A stretch of 64,000 nt of DNA from JBMOJK01 sp049315825 (GCA_049315825.1 JBMOJK010000005.1:1-64000), one strand, 5' to 3'; counted from the first letter of the stretch, positions 1-10,847 are shown. Notes: generated by a model not told the origin, from the sequence alone. Numbers and translations are program-made.

Positions 1-1
1 C

Positions 2-91
2 ACCGAGCAACAACCACCTAAAGCCGAAGCTCCAGATTCTACACAGAACCTGTGCCGCGTCGCAAAAATGTCGTCTGGCATGCGTTTTTAA
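2..91 (+). CDS. C-terminal tail of a gene entering from the left edge (uncertain)
   Basis: Frame 2 is open from the window edge to a TAA at 89-91. It encodes a 29-residue tail that starts rich in Pro and Gln and ends in RVAKMSSGMRF. No family can be recognised from so little. It may be the end of a real gene convergent with the next one, or a chance frame. Confidence 0.3.
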   Translation, partial: TEQQPPKAEAPDSTQNLCRVAKMSSGMRF

Positions 92-172
92 AAACTATGC
101 ACTCGACATCACACTCTTCCTCCACTGCTCTTGCGAGCTATGGAGGATTTTTTAGTGTTTAAAATTACAAAT

Positions 173-203
173 AAAAAGAGTAGAAGATTTTTCTACTCTT
201 TTT
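173..203. terminator. Intrinsic terminator hairpin
   Basis: A 13-bp perfect stem (173-185 with 191-203) has A and T tracts on its two sides, so it can act in both directions. It sits 8 bp past the stop of the minus-strand gene ending at 212. Confidence 0.75.
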
Positions 204-211
204 ATTCTTAT

Positions 212-1285
212 CTATTCGACAGCTGAGCCAATACGAGACTGGCTATAGAGTTCGAGTACTTTCTGAAGGATCGCGCGATTTGTTGCACCACTTCTGCCTG
301 GTAATCGATGAATAAGCTCGATCAATCCGAGTATATCCTCCGCTGGAATTCTCGCTACCTCTGTGTAGCGTTTGGCATTTTCAGAGGCAGAAAACTGAAT
401 ATTTCATTGGTCCGACGAAACAATCACTCCGAGTGAATTTTTATCTGCAATTGTAAGTAGAGTGTGACTATTTTGATCATATACTCCAGCTTGGATTCCA
501 AGACCTACATGCTGATGTACACCAGAGAAGTCAAAGTGTCGATGCTCGCGCTCAAAGATTAACTGCAGTGCAAGTCGAACTGTAAGGTCACTCCTATCTA
601 CATCCGCTGCATTAGGCGTAAGTGTCTGCACTGAGTTAAGTTCCTCCACTTTTGACCGTAAATGCTCAGCCGGCAGACCGAGGCGGGTATAGAGCATGCA
701 TAATCCTTCAAGTAGTGTTGTGGTCTCTTGGTACATATATACCGAAGCACTCCTCTCCTGCTCAGGCCATCGAATCATCTCTGTGGCCTCAAAAAGACCA
801 CGCTGCTTTGAGAATTCGTAAATATTGAGAATTACATCACCATTTATGGTCTGGAACGCTTTGTAGTGATTTTGTTCACTGCTAAAGAAAGCTTCATCCT
901 CATCGATCTCACTAGCATACGCCTTATATCCTGCATATATTAGCTCCGTCTGCGTCTGCGAAGGAAGCGAGAGGAATTTGGTGCGGAATTTTTTACCTAA
1001 AAATGTCGGAATCACTCGAGGAAAACGTAGAAAGAGCTCAAAAAGAACATCATTTTGAGCTCGATGCATATCGTCTGTGGCCTCGGCCCAAGCATCCGAA
1101 AACAAAAACAGTTCGTCTTGAACCGCCATCTCCCCGAGATCAAGCAAATTCTCAACTTTTTCCGCTACGCGATTCATCGCGGCGTATGAAAAAAGCTTCG
1201 AGATCTGCGGTATCAGTTGGTTGATCCCTGTATCATGAGCCTGTTTGTAAAACTCAGGCTTGATGTCAAAATTTTGAATACTCAT
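212..1285 (-). CDS. Hypothetical protein, 357 aa
   Basis: I do not recognise the family. The protein is soluble, mostly helical, and rich in acidic and aromatic residues; no signal peptide or membrane segment is visible. The frame passes one in-frame TGA (404-406) and ends at TAG 212-214, next to the terminator. Read with the standard code it would lose 64 C-terminal residues (..SSDQ then G-NIQFSASENAKRY..). The extension is dense coding-like sequence, and the terminator position supports the longer model. The start ATG at 1285 has no clear Shine-Dalgarno site. Confidence 0.75.
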
Positions 1286-1322
1286 TTCTTACTTATAAGA
1301 GAAATGAAGTACTTTGCAAGTA

Positions 1323-3641
1323 TTACTGATTCTTCGGGATATCGTAGTAGTTGAGGAGGTATTTCGAGATACGTGAGAAGAGCGCAGAAGACGTGGTTTC
1401 TGAGTACTGTGCAGAACGTGGGCGATCGATTTTGACGATCATGACGTATTTTGGATTGGATGCTGGGGCGAATCATCCGTAGGAAGTGATTGTATGTCCC
1501 GCAGAACCTTCTTCGTATTTTCCCTTTGAGGCGATCTGAGATGTACCCGTCTTACCTGCGGTATCATATCCTTCCACTCAACCCTTCTTCGCGAAACCAA
1601 TACTCGCACCTTCTGTAAGCATGGCGACGATCTTCTTGGAAGTTTCTTCCTTGATAACCCGACGCAGCGGGGTTGGTGCATTCTTCACGACACGACCGTC
1701 ACCAAACGTGATCGAATCAACAATGTATGGCTGAAAGTAGATTCCACCATTTGCAAGTGCAACATATGCGGCCGCCATCTGAAGTGGAGTTGCTGTGATC
1801 AATCCCTGTCCGAACGAAGCTGTAAAGAGGTCGGTTCGAGACCATTTTTCGTACGGAGGAAGCTTCCCATGTACCTCACCATCGAGCGTGATATTGGTCT
1901 TTGCGCCGAAGCCAAAGTCTATGATATACTTATAGAAAAGCGCCTTTCCGATCTTTTGAACGATATCAATCATACCAACGTTACAACTCCAGTCGAGCGC
2001 ATGAGCATACGTGTTGCGACCGAGACACTCACTCGAAACATTCTTGATCTTGTATTTGTCGATTTCAACGAATCCCTTATCGAGATAGGTATCTGTTGGC
2101 TTGATATCCCCCGTATCGAGCCCTACTGATACAGTAATCGCCTTGAAAACCGATCCAGGCTCATACAGTGAACTTACGGCGTCATTCTGATAATTCGCAG
2201 GTCCGAAATTATCCTTGTATTTGTATTTTGTAATCGCAATATTCCCCATTTCGCGTTCTGTTGCTGGACGGAGTTTGATCTTCTTTCCGAGATAATTAAG
2301 CTCCTCTCCATTTACCGAATCTTCGACAAAGACCGGCATACCAAGAAGATCAAACGCAGGATTTGGATATCGCGCATAGCTTACCTTCTCGATCTGATAC
2401 ACATCACCGAAATTATTCGGATCAAAATCTGGATAATTTACCATAGCGATCACCGCTCCAGTTTTAGGATCCAGAATCACAACAGATCCCTTGTTGGCCC
2501 GAAACTCATGAATAGATTCAGAAAGTAGTCTCGTGACTTCTTTCTGAATATTTCGGTCGATTGTAAGCTTGATATCTGCTCCGTTGACGATCTTCTTCTC
2601 GCCGAGATCATATCCACCGATCGTGCGTCCTGCAGCATCCTTACGAGTTTGTCGCTCACCTTCCTGCCCCTGGAGATAGTCGTTGAAATAGGCCTCAATA
2701 CCGTATCGACCTACATTTTCATTGTCCACGAAGCCTGAAATCTGGCCTCACATATTTTTCTCAGGATAGAATCGCGTCGGATGAGGTTCGAGGATGAGAA
2801 ATGGAGTCACGGTATCTATTTCTTTCATGAGTCCTTTACTCGTCGCAGATTTCTCATCGATCATACGCGCATCGATATAATCCTTCGTCCCGAGGCTCAT
2901 GCGCCTGAGAATCTTAACATATCGCAGTGGGCGCTTTGCGATCTTGTTGTCCATATCAGCCTTGGAAATTCCGAGGATGGTTTGCAGTTTTGCAGAAACA
3001 AAATCCGGATCTTTGATCGATGTAGGATCGACGTAAACATTCCCCGAGATGAGCGTTACACCCGAATACGCAAATGCTTCAACTTCGCGAAGTTCGTCAG
3101 TTGGAAGATTTTCCTTGATGAGCACAAAGTCGATGAATTCCTTGTCTATGCGGCGCTTGAATTCATCCCGCAGCATTGCATGAAGTATCTCAGAAGAATA
3201 CGCAATATCGTCATTGCGGTTAAATTTTAGATATTCAAGTACATGCTCGATACATTTTTCGTTGGCAGTCCTTTCTCGTCCACAGAGCTCAAGATACACA
3301 GTATCAACGAGAAAAGGGACGAGTTTTTCTTTCGATCCTGGAGCTTTCGGATCAACGGCAAGATCGGGAAGATCCGTCGACGTTGCAAATACTCCTACTG
3401 GATCATTGGAAGAGTAAATCGTTCCACGAGAAACGGGATTTTTAACCGTAATAGTCTGTTGTTTGTCCGCGAGTGACTTGTAGTATTCGTATTCGAATAC
3501 AGTGTACTTAAAAGTTGTCCAGAGGATCAGGAGTCCAAATGCCACGCAAAAAGCCGTCACATATCCAATACGATCAATAGACCCGAGGAAACGCTGTAAC
3601 CTGGGCAATAGACGATGAAATAAGATTGAGAGATTATGCAT
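1323..3641 (-). CDS. Class B penicillin-binding protein (FtsI/PBP2 type)
   Basis: A membrane-anchored peptidoglycan transpeptidase of 772 aa. An N-terminal transmembrane helix (about residues 24-46) is followed by the dimerisation region and the transpeptidase domain. The motifs are complete: SxxK as SVFK in YEPGSVFKA, SxN as SCN in LDWSCNVG, and KTGTSQ. Three in-frame TGAs (2748, 1578, 1473) must be read through. They give GQISGFVDNENVGRYGIE, the residues before KTGTSQ, and SYGGFAP, which fit class B PBPs with glycine. A standard-code reading would cut the protein before KTG. The start overlaps the end of the PriA-like gene by 8 nt, so the two are cotranscribed. Whether it serves septation (FtsI) or elongation (PBP2) cannot be told. 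Confidence 0.93.
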
Positions 3642-4497
3642 TTATGAGTTCAAAATGGGAAGCAAGTGTGCGTGAGAGCATCGCGATAGAAGGAGTGGTC
3701 GAGACAACATGAAGTTGTTGACCTGCGTGTGTGGCAAGCTGTGTTGTAAGCGCTATACAGCTATACCTGTGAAACGAGTGCAGCATTTCTTTCATGATCG
3801 CATCTTCGAGATAGACGATCCGGTCGAAATTATCGAGATTATAGGTGCAAAGCCTTCGAGTTCAAATAAGCGTTTCATATTTTCCGGATCGGATATCGAG
3901 CCAGAGTTGTGCACGTTTCGTTTCGGTGAGATCGTTGCTGAATACGCCGATATTTTCACCCGTGATCACCGCTTGTATTCGACTCACATACCAGTCTGAT
4001 GGGACGATAAAAACAGTGCGTTTAGGTTCGAATTGGGTGCAATATTCTGCCAATTTTGCTCCGTCTCGGACGAAGTGGAGTTTGGGTTTGGATACTGACG
4101 GATGTTCAAAGGTGAATTCCGGTGCATGTACTCCGTATTTAAGAATACGATGCAGGACAGGTTTAGTGAGAAATAGTGCTACAACTTTATGGATATGGAT
4201 AGCACTCGTCTTGGCAGTTTCAAGGATGGTTTGGATCTGAGCAAGACTGAGAACCGGAGTCGAGAAAACGATGGACGCGATGGATCGGATTTCTTCTGGA
4301 ATTTCACCCGGCCACTCAAGCACTGAAGCTACGATCCCATGCATGATCTCCTCCCGAAACGGGATATCAACCAGCTGCCCAGCGGCGATGCTTGCACGGA
4401 GGGTTTCTGGGACAAAATACGTGAGCCCCTCACTGTCGTGCGATGCGTCGAGCGGGAGGATTTGAGCGATCATAGCAATATAGTATCGAGATAGCAT
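3634..4497 (-). CDS. Degenerate, shortened PriA-like protein
   Basis: The N-terminus (IAQILPLD..LTYFVPETL..GQLVDIPFR) matches the 3'-DNA-end binding domain of the replication-restart helicase PriA. The rest follows the first helicase lobe in outline: VFIVPSD, YETLIGTRR, VVSTTPS. The protein is only 287 aa against roughly 700 or more for PriA. There is no Walker A GKT, the DEEH box reads LEDA, and the zinc-binding region and second lobe are missing. One TGA at 3862 is read as Gly in LIGTRR, where PriA has VVGTRS. The ATG at 4497 was chosen over a TTG at 4506, which lies inside the upstream terminator; ATG 4473 (MIAQILPLD) is also possible. ATPase activity is not expected; a DNA- or SSB-binding role is inference. 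Confidence 0.75.
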
Positions 4498-4503
4498 AAA
4501 GTG

Positions 4504-4540
4504 CAATTAAAAAGCCTCAAATTTTGAGGCTTTTTAATTG
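4504..4540. terminator. Terminator between T4SS-type ATPase and PriA-like gene
   Basis: An 18-bp perfect inverted repeat (4504-4521 with 4523-4540) has A and T runs in the arms. It follows the TAA of the upstream minus-strand ATPase gene at 4546. Confidence 0.8.
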
Positions 4541-4545
4541 TGATG

Positions 4546-6993
4546 TTAACTTGGATTTACGACTGGCTTCGCCTTCTCTGCTTCCGCCCTCAGCCTCTTT
4601 TCTTCTTTCTTCTTTTCTTTGAATTCTTCAGCGGCTTTTTGGAATTTCTTCTCGTCGTCTACAACCTTCATATTGAATTCAAGAATTTTTCGCTCTACGA
4701 GATCAACGGGTTTTGAGTATTTCTCGCGAGATACTTTGATAACCACATCAGCCTGCTGTTCTGGCACAGTGAGACGAGATCTGATCGGTCCGAGTGTAGT
4801 TGCAGAGAACACAGGCGATGGCATACCATCGATGAGTAGCTTGGTATAAATATCGTATTTTCGGAGATTCATGAGGTCATTCGGAAGAACCATTTCTTCG
4901 TCGAGAACTTCCGAGAGCTTTGTTGCGTCATGAAATCCAACCTGAAACGACACGAGTGTACCTACGTTTCCGAAGACTGCACCCTGAACCGTTTCAGTCA
5001 TTTGCTCAATGTACTGGTTGGCCATTACAAGATTGAGCTTGTATTTTCGAGCTTCAGAGAGAATCGTCGCAAAAGAGTCTGTCGCGAAGTTCTGAAATTC
5101 ATCTACATAGAGATAGAAATCCCGACGTTCATGCTCTGGGATATCCGCGCGGCTCATCGCATCAATCTGGAACTTCGTGACCATCATCGCACCAAGGAGG
5201 GCTGATGAATCTTCTCCGATCGTCCCCTTTGGAAGCTTGATGATAATAATCTTCCCATTGTCCATCGCCCAGCGGAGGGAGAATGGGTTCTTTGGCTGTC
5301 CCAAGATATTTCGCATGAGCGGACTTGAGAGGAACTGTCCTACCTTGTTGAGAATCGGAGCAGCAGCCTCGGTCATCTGTCGTGGTTCGAGAACTTCGTA
5401 TTCACTCGTCCAGAAACGTGCGAGGCTCGGGTCTTTGATCTTGGCTACGAGCTTGAGACGATACGACTTCATTGTGAGCATGAGCGGGATCGACATGATC
5501 GTCGTATCTGGCATCTCAAGAAGTGTCATGACCGTATTGCGCATGATGTGTTCAAGTCGCGGCCCCCAACTATCTCCGAAGATTTTCTTAAAAATCGAAA
5601 CAAGTCCTGATGCTACGATCGGGCGAAGCTCAGGCTTCACCTGCTCAAGCATATTGAACGCGATCGGATGACGATAGTCCGATGGATCGAAGACGATAAC
5701 ATCGTTCGTACGATTCTTTGGAATGCATGCGAGAATAGTCTCTGCAAGGTCTCCATGAGGATCAACAAGCCCAACTCCGCGACCCTTTTGGATATCGTCG
5801 TAGATCATGTTCTCGAGGAGGGTCGACTTACCCATACCCGTCTTACCGATGACATACACATGACGCCTGCGATCATTAGGGAGAATACCAAAAGGCACTT
5901 CGCTTCCACGGAAATTAGTTACTCCAAGCGGAGTTGCGTCGTCGTGTTGATCAATTGTTGGAATATTGTGTGGTGGTTCGAACTTCTTAGTAACGACCCA
6001 GTTGATACCTGGAGTTTTTACATAGATGGTCGGCATATGAACAATCCCAGCAAGTTCTGCAGTATTGAGGTACATTCCATGTCGATTGGTACGATTGCGC
6101 AATGCTTCGTGTGCGTCAAGCTTTGGCGGACTCGCCTTGAGACTATTTCCGTTTGGTCGAGCAAAGATATTGAGCGAGGTGGCAATCTCCTTGAGAGAAG
6201 ACCGGGCCATGACTTCGTTTGAAGTATATGAGGCAATGCGAATATCGACTGCATATCCAAATCCTTTGATCTTTTCTTCGAGCTCAAGTTTCTTGGAGTC
6301 ATCCTTCTCGTGTCCACCACCATGGTGATCATCATGTCCTTCGTCATGCGAGTTCCCACGTATCACCAAAAGCGCAAGTTTTCCAAGCGTAATGAGTGGA
6401 ATCGTGACCATCTTAAAGAGGATTCCATACGGGGAAAGCAGGATTTTTTTGATCCATTTTGCTCGCTTAGAAGCAAGAATCTCGATCACATGTTCGTCCT
6501 TCCATTCACTGTCTAGGATCGGTGAGAAATTGACCTGAAAGACAACTGGCTCATTCTTGTTTGCCTTCGAGAGCGCACTCGTGAGAGATGAAAGCGGATC
6601 AACCGTTTCTTTTTCACTGCGATCCTTGAACTCGGTATAGATCTTGATTGGACGAAGGTACTCCTTGGCGAGCGCAAGCTCACTGATGAACGGACTATGA
6701 TTAGGCAAGTATTCACCTACTTCAGTGAGTTCTACATTTGGAAAATGTGCGTAGATCTGGTTTCGTAGAATATTGACATGCGTACGTGGTGCCCGGAAGA
6801 AGAATCGAATTACCCCGGCAATATTCGCGATTTCAAATCCATACGGCACAAAATGTGTTTGGTGCTTATGAAAAAATCCGTGTGTGTGTTCATCTACGGT
6901 ATTATGCAGAATGTTGAGAATTTGCTCCGCCACAAAAACCCCTTTTTCATTAAGGCGGTCTACGCGGACTTCGAGGAGCGTGGATTCTGACAT
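4546..6993 (-). CDS. Type IV secretion-type DNA-binding ATPase (VirD4/TraD-like)
   Basis: An 815-aa AAA-type ATPase with Walker A IGKTGMGKSTLL near residue 385, then LVDPHGDLAE, and a Walker B YVDEFQNF near residue 630. This is the layout of coupling-protein ATPases with a TraM-recognition-like end. The N-terminal part has a short hydrophobic stretch near residue 190 next to a His-rich linker. The C-terminus is a charged coiled coil. There is no in-frame TGA. A GTG at 7041 would add 16 residues, but a good -10/-35 pair lies on and just upstream of that region, so ATG 6993 is the better start. No relaxase or mating-pair genes are nearby. A role in DNA uptake, conjugation or pilus work is open. 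Confidence 0.85.
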   Translation of the reverse strand: MSESTLLEVRVDRLNEKGVFVAEQILNILHNTVDEHTHGFFHKHQTHFVPYGFEIANIAGVIRFFFRAPRTHVNILRNQIYAHFPNVELTEVGEYLPNHSPFISELALAKEYLRPIKIYTEFKDRSEKETVDPLSSLTSALSKANKNEPVVFQVNFSPILDSEWKDEHVIEILASKRAKWIKKILLSPYGILFKMVTIPLITLGKLALLVIRGNSHDEGHDDHHGGGHEKDDSKKLELEEKIKGFGYAVDIRIASYTSNEVMARSSLKEIATSLNIFARPNGNSLKASPPKLDAHEALRNRTNRHGMYLNTAELAGIVHMPTIYVKTPGINWVVTKKFEPPHNIPTIDQHDDATPLGVTNFRGSEVPFGILPNDRRRHVYVIGKTGMGKSTLLENMIYDDIQKGRGVGLVDPHGDLAETILACIPKNRTNDVIVFDPSDYRHPIAFNMLEQVKPELRPIVASGLVSIFKKIFGDSWGPRLEHIMRNTVMTLLEMPDTTIMSIPLMLTMKSYRLKLVAKIKDPSLARFWTSEYEVLEPRQMTEAAAPILNKVGQFLSSPLMRNILGQPKNPFSLRWAMDNGKIIIIKLPKGTIGEDSSALLGAMMVTKFQIDAMSRADIPEHERRDFYLYVDEFQNFATDSFATILSEARKYKLNLVMANQYIEQMTETVQGAVFGNVGTLVSFQVGFHDATKLSEVLDEEMVLPNDLMNLRKYDIYTKLLIDGMPSPVFSATTLGPIRSRLTVPEQQADVVIKVSREKYSKPVDLVERKILEFNMKVVDDEKKFQKAAEEFKEKKKEEKRLRAEAEKAKPVVNPS

Positions 6994-7020
6994 TGTTGGG
7001 GACAAATGGTCAAGGGGAGG

Positions 7021-7048
7021 ATTATAGAGAGAAAAGCTCACTACGCAA
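7021..7048 (-). promoter_or_regulatory. Promoter of the T4SS-type ATPase gene
   Basis: On the minus strand, TTGCGT (7043-7048) and TATAAT (7021-7026) are separated by 16 bp. The predicted transcript starts about 20 nt before ATG 6993 and excludes the GTG at 7041. Confidence 0.65.
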
Positions 7049-7053
7049 GATGG

Positions 7054-8004
7054 CTAGGAATTGCGTAGGGCGCGAGCTTTTTCGTCGGCGATTTTTTGAT
7101 GATGTTCGAGCATCGAAGCAAGCAGTGGACTTGTATGTTTGAGTACCCGTCTATCTCCGTCTCACAGTGGCGTATGAGGTGGTCGTGAAGTGACGATATA
7201 TCCGACGGTTTTCTCACCTGATTGTAGCGGCATCATGAAGATCGAATCGCCCTGCTTTGTACCGAGTATTTCAGGCCCGGTATATTCACCTTCTTCGAGC
7301 TTGATATTGGATTCCACCTTTTGATTCATCGGCCAAACCGTAGGGAATCGCGAATTGTATTTATAGATGAAGAGGTCCGGCACAATCGGATGTTTCTCGA
7401 TAACGATGATCGAGTTGATGGAGAGGACATTGCCGAGATGATTGATTGCATCGAGCATTCCACGCTGACCACGATCCCGGAATTCTTGGATCTTCTCGGT
7501 AGACTCGTAGAGAATGGCAAGTTCTCGGCCAGTTTCTGCGAGACGAAGCGAGGTGATATTGTTGATGTGCTTGTAGAGCGAAGCGAGCGTTTCTGGATCG
7601 AGGGATTCGAGGTATTCGATATCTGTCTTGGTAAGTGCGACCACGAGGGTCTTTTCACTCGCAGAGAGGGCTTCTACGTCTTTTTGATTGCGATCTGAGA
7701 GCACTCCTTCTCCCAGAAATGATCCCGTGTATGCCTTTCCAACTTCTTTCTTCTCGCCCGTTGGATTGACTCGAAAGATCGCAATTGCGCCGGAAGCTAC
7801 GATATAAAAAAATGGATTTTCTCCCGCTTCAAAGAGGGTTTCTCATTTTGTGAGCACTCTTTTCTTCTTCGCAATGAAATTATCAAACTTCTCAAGAAAT
7901 GCCATGACTGGGGCGATCTTGAGATCATTTCGGAGGGAATCGAGATTGATTTGAAGCTTGTTGGGAGCTGTTTCTTTTGGCTCGCGCTTCTCAATTGGTG
8001 ACAT
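7054..8004 (-). CDS. Cyclic-nucleotide-binding-domain protein
   Basis: A 316-aa protein. After a charged N-terminus it carries a CAP/CNB-type beta-roll: GETLFEAGENPFFYIVASG, then VGKAYTGSFLGEG. A C-terminal region of GAF-like look follows, with no HTH seen. Two in-frame TGAs (7843, 7162) are read as Gly. The first is the conserved Gly that opens the CNB fold (TK-G-ETLFEAG). With the standard code the domain would be split. It starts 5 bp after the pilT stop, so it is probably in the pilT operon and may tune pilus retraction through a nucleotide or redox ligand; that is inference. The stop is TAG at 7054. Confidence 0.85.
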
Positions 8005-8009
8005 GGTGA

Positions 8010-9074
8010 CTAATTTAGATGGAGAGCGAGGAGATCTTGGTCGCGGACTCGGCTTTGGAAGACTTCTTTGGCGATGTGTCATTTCATAAAGAGTGTTTCG
8101 AGTGCACGATCCATGAGCACCATTCATTCTTGGGCGCCGAGTTCGATCATCGAGTAGATCTGGTGCGTTGCACCTTGGATGATCAGCGAACGAACTGCAT
8201 CGTTATTAAGTAGAACTTCTCGACAGGCAACGCGCCCTTTCCCCGTCTTGCGTGGGAGGAGGATCTGACTGACAACTCCGACGAGTGACATCGCGAGCTG
8301 GACCCGGATCTGAGGCTGCTGTGAACTGGGAAACGAGTCTACAATACGATCGATCGATGCAACTGTGTCATTTGTATGCAGGGTTGCGAATACGAGATGA
8401 CCTGTTTCAGCGAGGGTAATTGCTGCGGCCATAGTTTCTGGATCGCGCATTTCCCCGACCATGATGATGTCTGGGTCTTCACGAAGACAAGATTTGATCG
8501 CTCGGGCAAATGAGTGTGTATGTACCGAGATTTCTCGCTGATGAATGAGAGACTTTTTTGCTTCAAATACATATTCGATCGGATCTTCGATCGTGATGAT
8601 ATGCTTCTCAAAATTTGTATTCACGTATTCGAGCATTGACGCAAGGGTCGTGGATTTTCCTGATCCTGTTGGTCCAGTCACGAGTACGAGTCCGTGTCCT
8701 TTATGGAGCATATCGATCACTGCCTGCGAGAGTCCAAGATCCGTAACAGATGGGATTTCATGAGCCACAAGTCGAAATGCAAACGACGGACCTCGCGTTT
8801 CGTAGTATGCATTTACACGAAAACGAGCACTTTTATACTCGAATGATGCATCCATTTCTTTCTCATCTGGCCATGCACCACGACGGTCGGCAGGAAGTAC
8901 GAATGATGCTATTGCTCGCATATCCTCAGGCGTCATCACTCCAAAGGCAGAAACCGCCTTCATCATCCCATCGTGACCACGAATATAAGGACACATACCT
9001 GTAGTGAGATGAAGATCTGGGACTTTCGTCGCGAGTACGTCGTCCAAAAGTGCGTGAAATCGATCAAGTTGCAT
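8010..9074 (-). CDS. pilT: Type IV pilus retraction ATPase PilT
   Basis: A 354-aa PilT/GspE-type hexameric ATPase that powers pilus retraction at the inner membrane. It has Walker A GPTGSGKSTT, an Asp box (TIEDPIEYVF), Walker B (EDPDIIMVGEMRDPET) and a His box (ATLHTND). Two TGAs (8124, 8079) must be read through. The first gives AQEGMVLMDRAL, matching the xxGMQTLDQxL tail of PilT with glycine. The second is in MKGHI. The stop is TAG at 8010. ATG 9074 was chosen over a TTG at 9116 because the length then fits the family. A pilin gene is at 52272-52961. Confidence 0.93.
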
Positions 9075-9145
9075 AGGCTTTTTCTTGATCGTATCATGTG
9101 TTGCAGATTTGCGCAAAAATGCGAGGCGTGTAAAACATCTTTGTA

Positions 9146-9174
9146 TTGACTAAATGTGACTTAGTAGGTATAAA
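9146..9174 (+). promoter_or_regulatory. Sigma-70-type promoter of the chemoreceptor gene
   Basis: TTGACT (9146-9151) and TATAAA (9169-9174) have ideal 17-bp spacing. The leader is about 75 nt and ends in a strong Shine-Dalgarno site, AAGGAG (9243-9248), ahead of ATG 9255. Confidence 0.75.
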
Positions 9175-9254
9175 TTCCATGCTAAGAATCCTCGGTCAAT
9201 CAGTGAGATTTCTTTCTGTCAATTAACATTCGCAAAACAAACAAGGAGATCACC

Positions 9255-10796
9255 ATGTTGCAGAAAATTTCGCAAAAAATCATCGGCATCATCTCATTAC
9301 TTTCAGTCATCTGCTGTGGGTTTGCAGGATGGGAGTTTCTCATGATGAAGGAACTTAATATCAATGGTCCGCTTTACAAAAAGATTGATTCAGTAAAAGC
9401 TGCCATGGCGGATACTCTTCCCCCACCATTATTCATCGTCGAATATTTTTCTACTTCTCTGCAACTCTGTGAGACAGTAGAAAAAACAGAGCAAGCTAAG
9501 CTGATCAACAGGCTCAAAGAACTGAAAAATGCATATCTTGAACGTCACGAATACTGGAAAAAGCAGGCCTTGAATGCAGATATCGCAAACATCCTGCTCA
9601 AAAAAGCTCACGATCCTGCATTGCGTACTTTTAGCATTGTAGAACGTGAACTAATACCATTGCTGGAAAGCCTGGACAGCGATGCGATTTCGAATGCTCG
9701 TAAGAACATAATTGCAGCCTACGAACCACATCGACTGGCTATCAATGAAGTCGAACCTCTCCTCACCAAAGAAAGCAATACTCATGAAGCCGAGGCAAAT
9801 GAACGCCAACGCTTCATAAGCATCCTATTGCCCCTGGTTTTCGCTGCAGTACTTATGGCAGGCCTCGTAATAGCGATGCGTATCAGTCGAGGAATTACTC
9901 ACTCTATCAACTCTGCGGTAAAAGCAGTCGAGCGAGTCGCACAAAATAATCTCACCGGTACCATCGAAGCAGAATCCAAAGATGAAATCGGTGTGCTCAT
10001 GAATGCACTCAAAGATATGCAAGCAAATCTCGCAAATGTTGTTCATGGAATACGAACGGCGACTGGGGCAATCACGGTAGCTTCTGGCGAAATTGCGACT
10101 GGAAACCTCGATCTTTCCAGTCGCACTGAGCAGCAAGCATCATCTTTACAAGAAACTGCTGCTAGCATGGAAACTCTCACACAGGGTATTCAGAGCAATG
10201 CAAACGAAGCAAAAATTGCTAGCGAACTCGCGAGCAATACCGCAACACTTGCTCAAGAAGGAGGAGAACTTATCAAAGATGTAACACAAGTAATGAGTGA
10301 GACAGTTACTCACTCAAATCGCATGAGCGATATTATTAGTACCATCGATGGTATCGCATTCCAGACCAACATCCTCGCACTCAATGCAGCAGTAGAAGCT
10401 GCGCGTGCAGGTGAACAAGGTCGTGGGTTCGCGGTAGTTGCAACAGAAGTTCGCAATCTTGCTCAGCGTTCAGCTGCAGCCGCGGCTGAGATAAAAAAGC
10501 TAATCGAAAACTCGATTAGAAATGTTAACAAAGGTGCACTTCTAGTTGATGTTGCCAGTCAAAAAATGCAGTCAATCGTAACTGAAACAAAGAAGGTAAC
10601 ACAAATTATAGCTGGACTCAGCACTAGTGCCCTCGAACAAAGTAGCGGAATTATAGATGTTAATTCTGCTATCAGTGAAATGGACGGTGTCACCCAACAA
10701 AACGCAGCGCTCGTCGAAGAAGCGGCAGCTGCAGCGGAATCACTCAATGACCAAGCAGAAAAAATGCTTGGTGCAGTGAGTGTATTTCGTATCTAA
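9255..10796 (+). CDS. Methyl-accepting chemotaxis protein, proteobacterial type
   Basis: A 513-aa chemoreceptor. It has TM1 (about residues 8-30), a helical periplasmic sensor (31-188), TM2 (190-210), HAMP (212-265) and a signalling domain with the hairpin tip IDGIAFQTNILALNAAVEAA and GEQGRGFAVVA. Flanks such as TQQNAALVEEAAAAAESL are nearly identical to Tsr/Tar-class receptors of beta- and gammaproteobacteria. It has no UGA codon. It has its own promoter, Shine-Dalgarno site and terminator, and no chemotaxis or flagellar gene is nearby. It looks like a single-gene acquisition. A partner CheA/CheW elsewhere in the genome is possible; otherwise it might sense for pili or be a passenger. Confidence 0.95.
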   Translation: MLQKISQKIIGIISLLSVICCGFAGWEFLMMKELNINGPLYKKIDSVKAAMADTLPPPLFIVEYFSTSLQLCETVEKTEQAKLINRLKELKNAYLERHEYWKKQALNADIANILLKKAHDPALRTFSIVERELIPLLESLDSDAISNARKNIIAAYEPHRLAINEVEPLLTKESNTHEAEANERQRFISILLPLVFAAVLMAGLVIAMRISRGITHSINSAVKAVERVAQNNLTGTIEAESKDEIGVLMNALKDMQANLANVVHGIRTATGAITVASGEIATGNLDLSSRTEQQASSLQETAASMETLTQGIQSNANEAKIASELASNTATLAQEGGELIKDVTQVMSETVTHSNRMSDIISTIDGIAFQTNILALNAAVEAARAGEQGRGFAVVATEVRNLAQRSAAAAAEIKKLIENSIRNVNKGALLVDVASQKMQSIVTETKKVTQIIAGLSTSALEQSSGIIDVNSAISEMDGVTQQNAALVEEAAAAAESLNDQAEKMLGAVSVFRI

Positions 10797-10816
10797 TTTC
10801 CTAAAGGAGGAAAAAC

Positions 10817-10847
10817 AAAAACCGTCTGTACGCAGACGGTTTTTTTC
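10817..10847. terminator. Terminator of the chemoreceptor gene
   Basis: The stem AACCGTCTG/CAGACGGTT with a TACG loop is followed by a T run. An AAAGGAGG sequence (10803-10810) lies just before it with no start codon behind it. Confidence 0.85.

Noticed and set aside
1578..4506. PBP and PriA-like genes as pseudogenes broken by stops
   Set aside because: All interruptions are TGA, fall on glycine positions and the frames continue to TAA with motifs intact, apart from the real loss of motifs in PriA.
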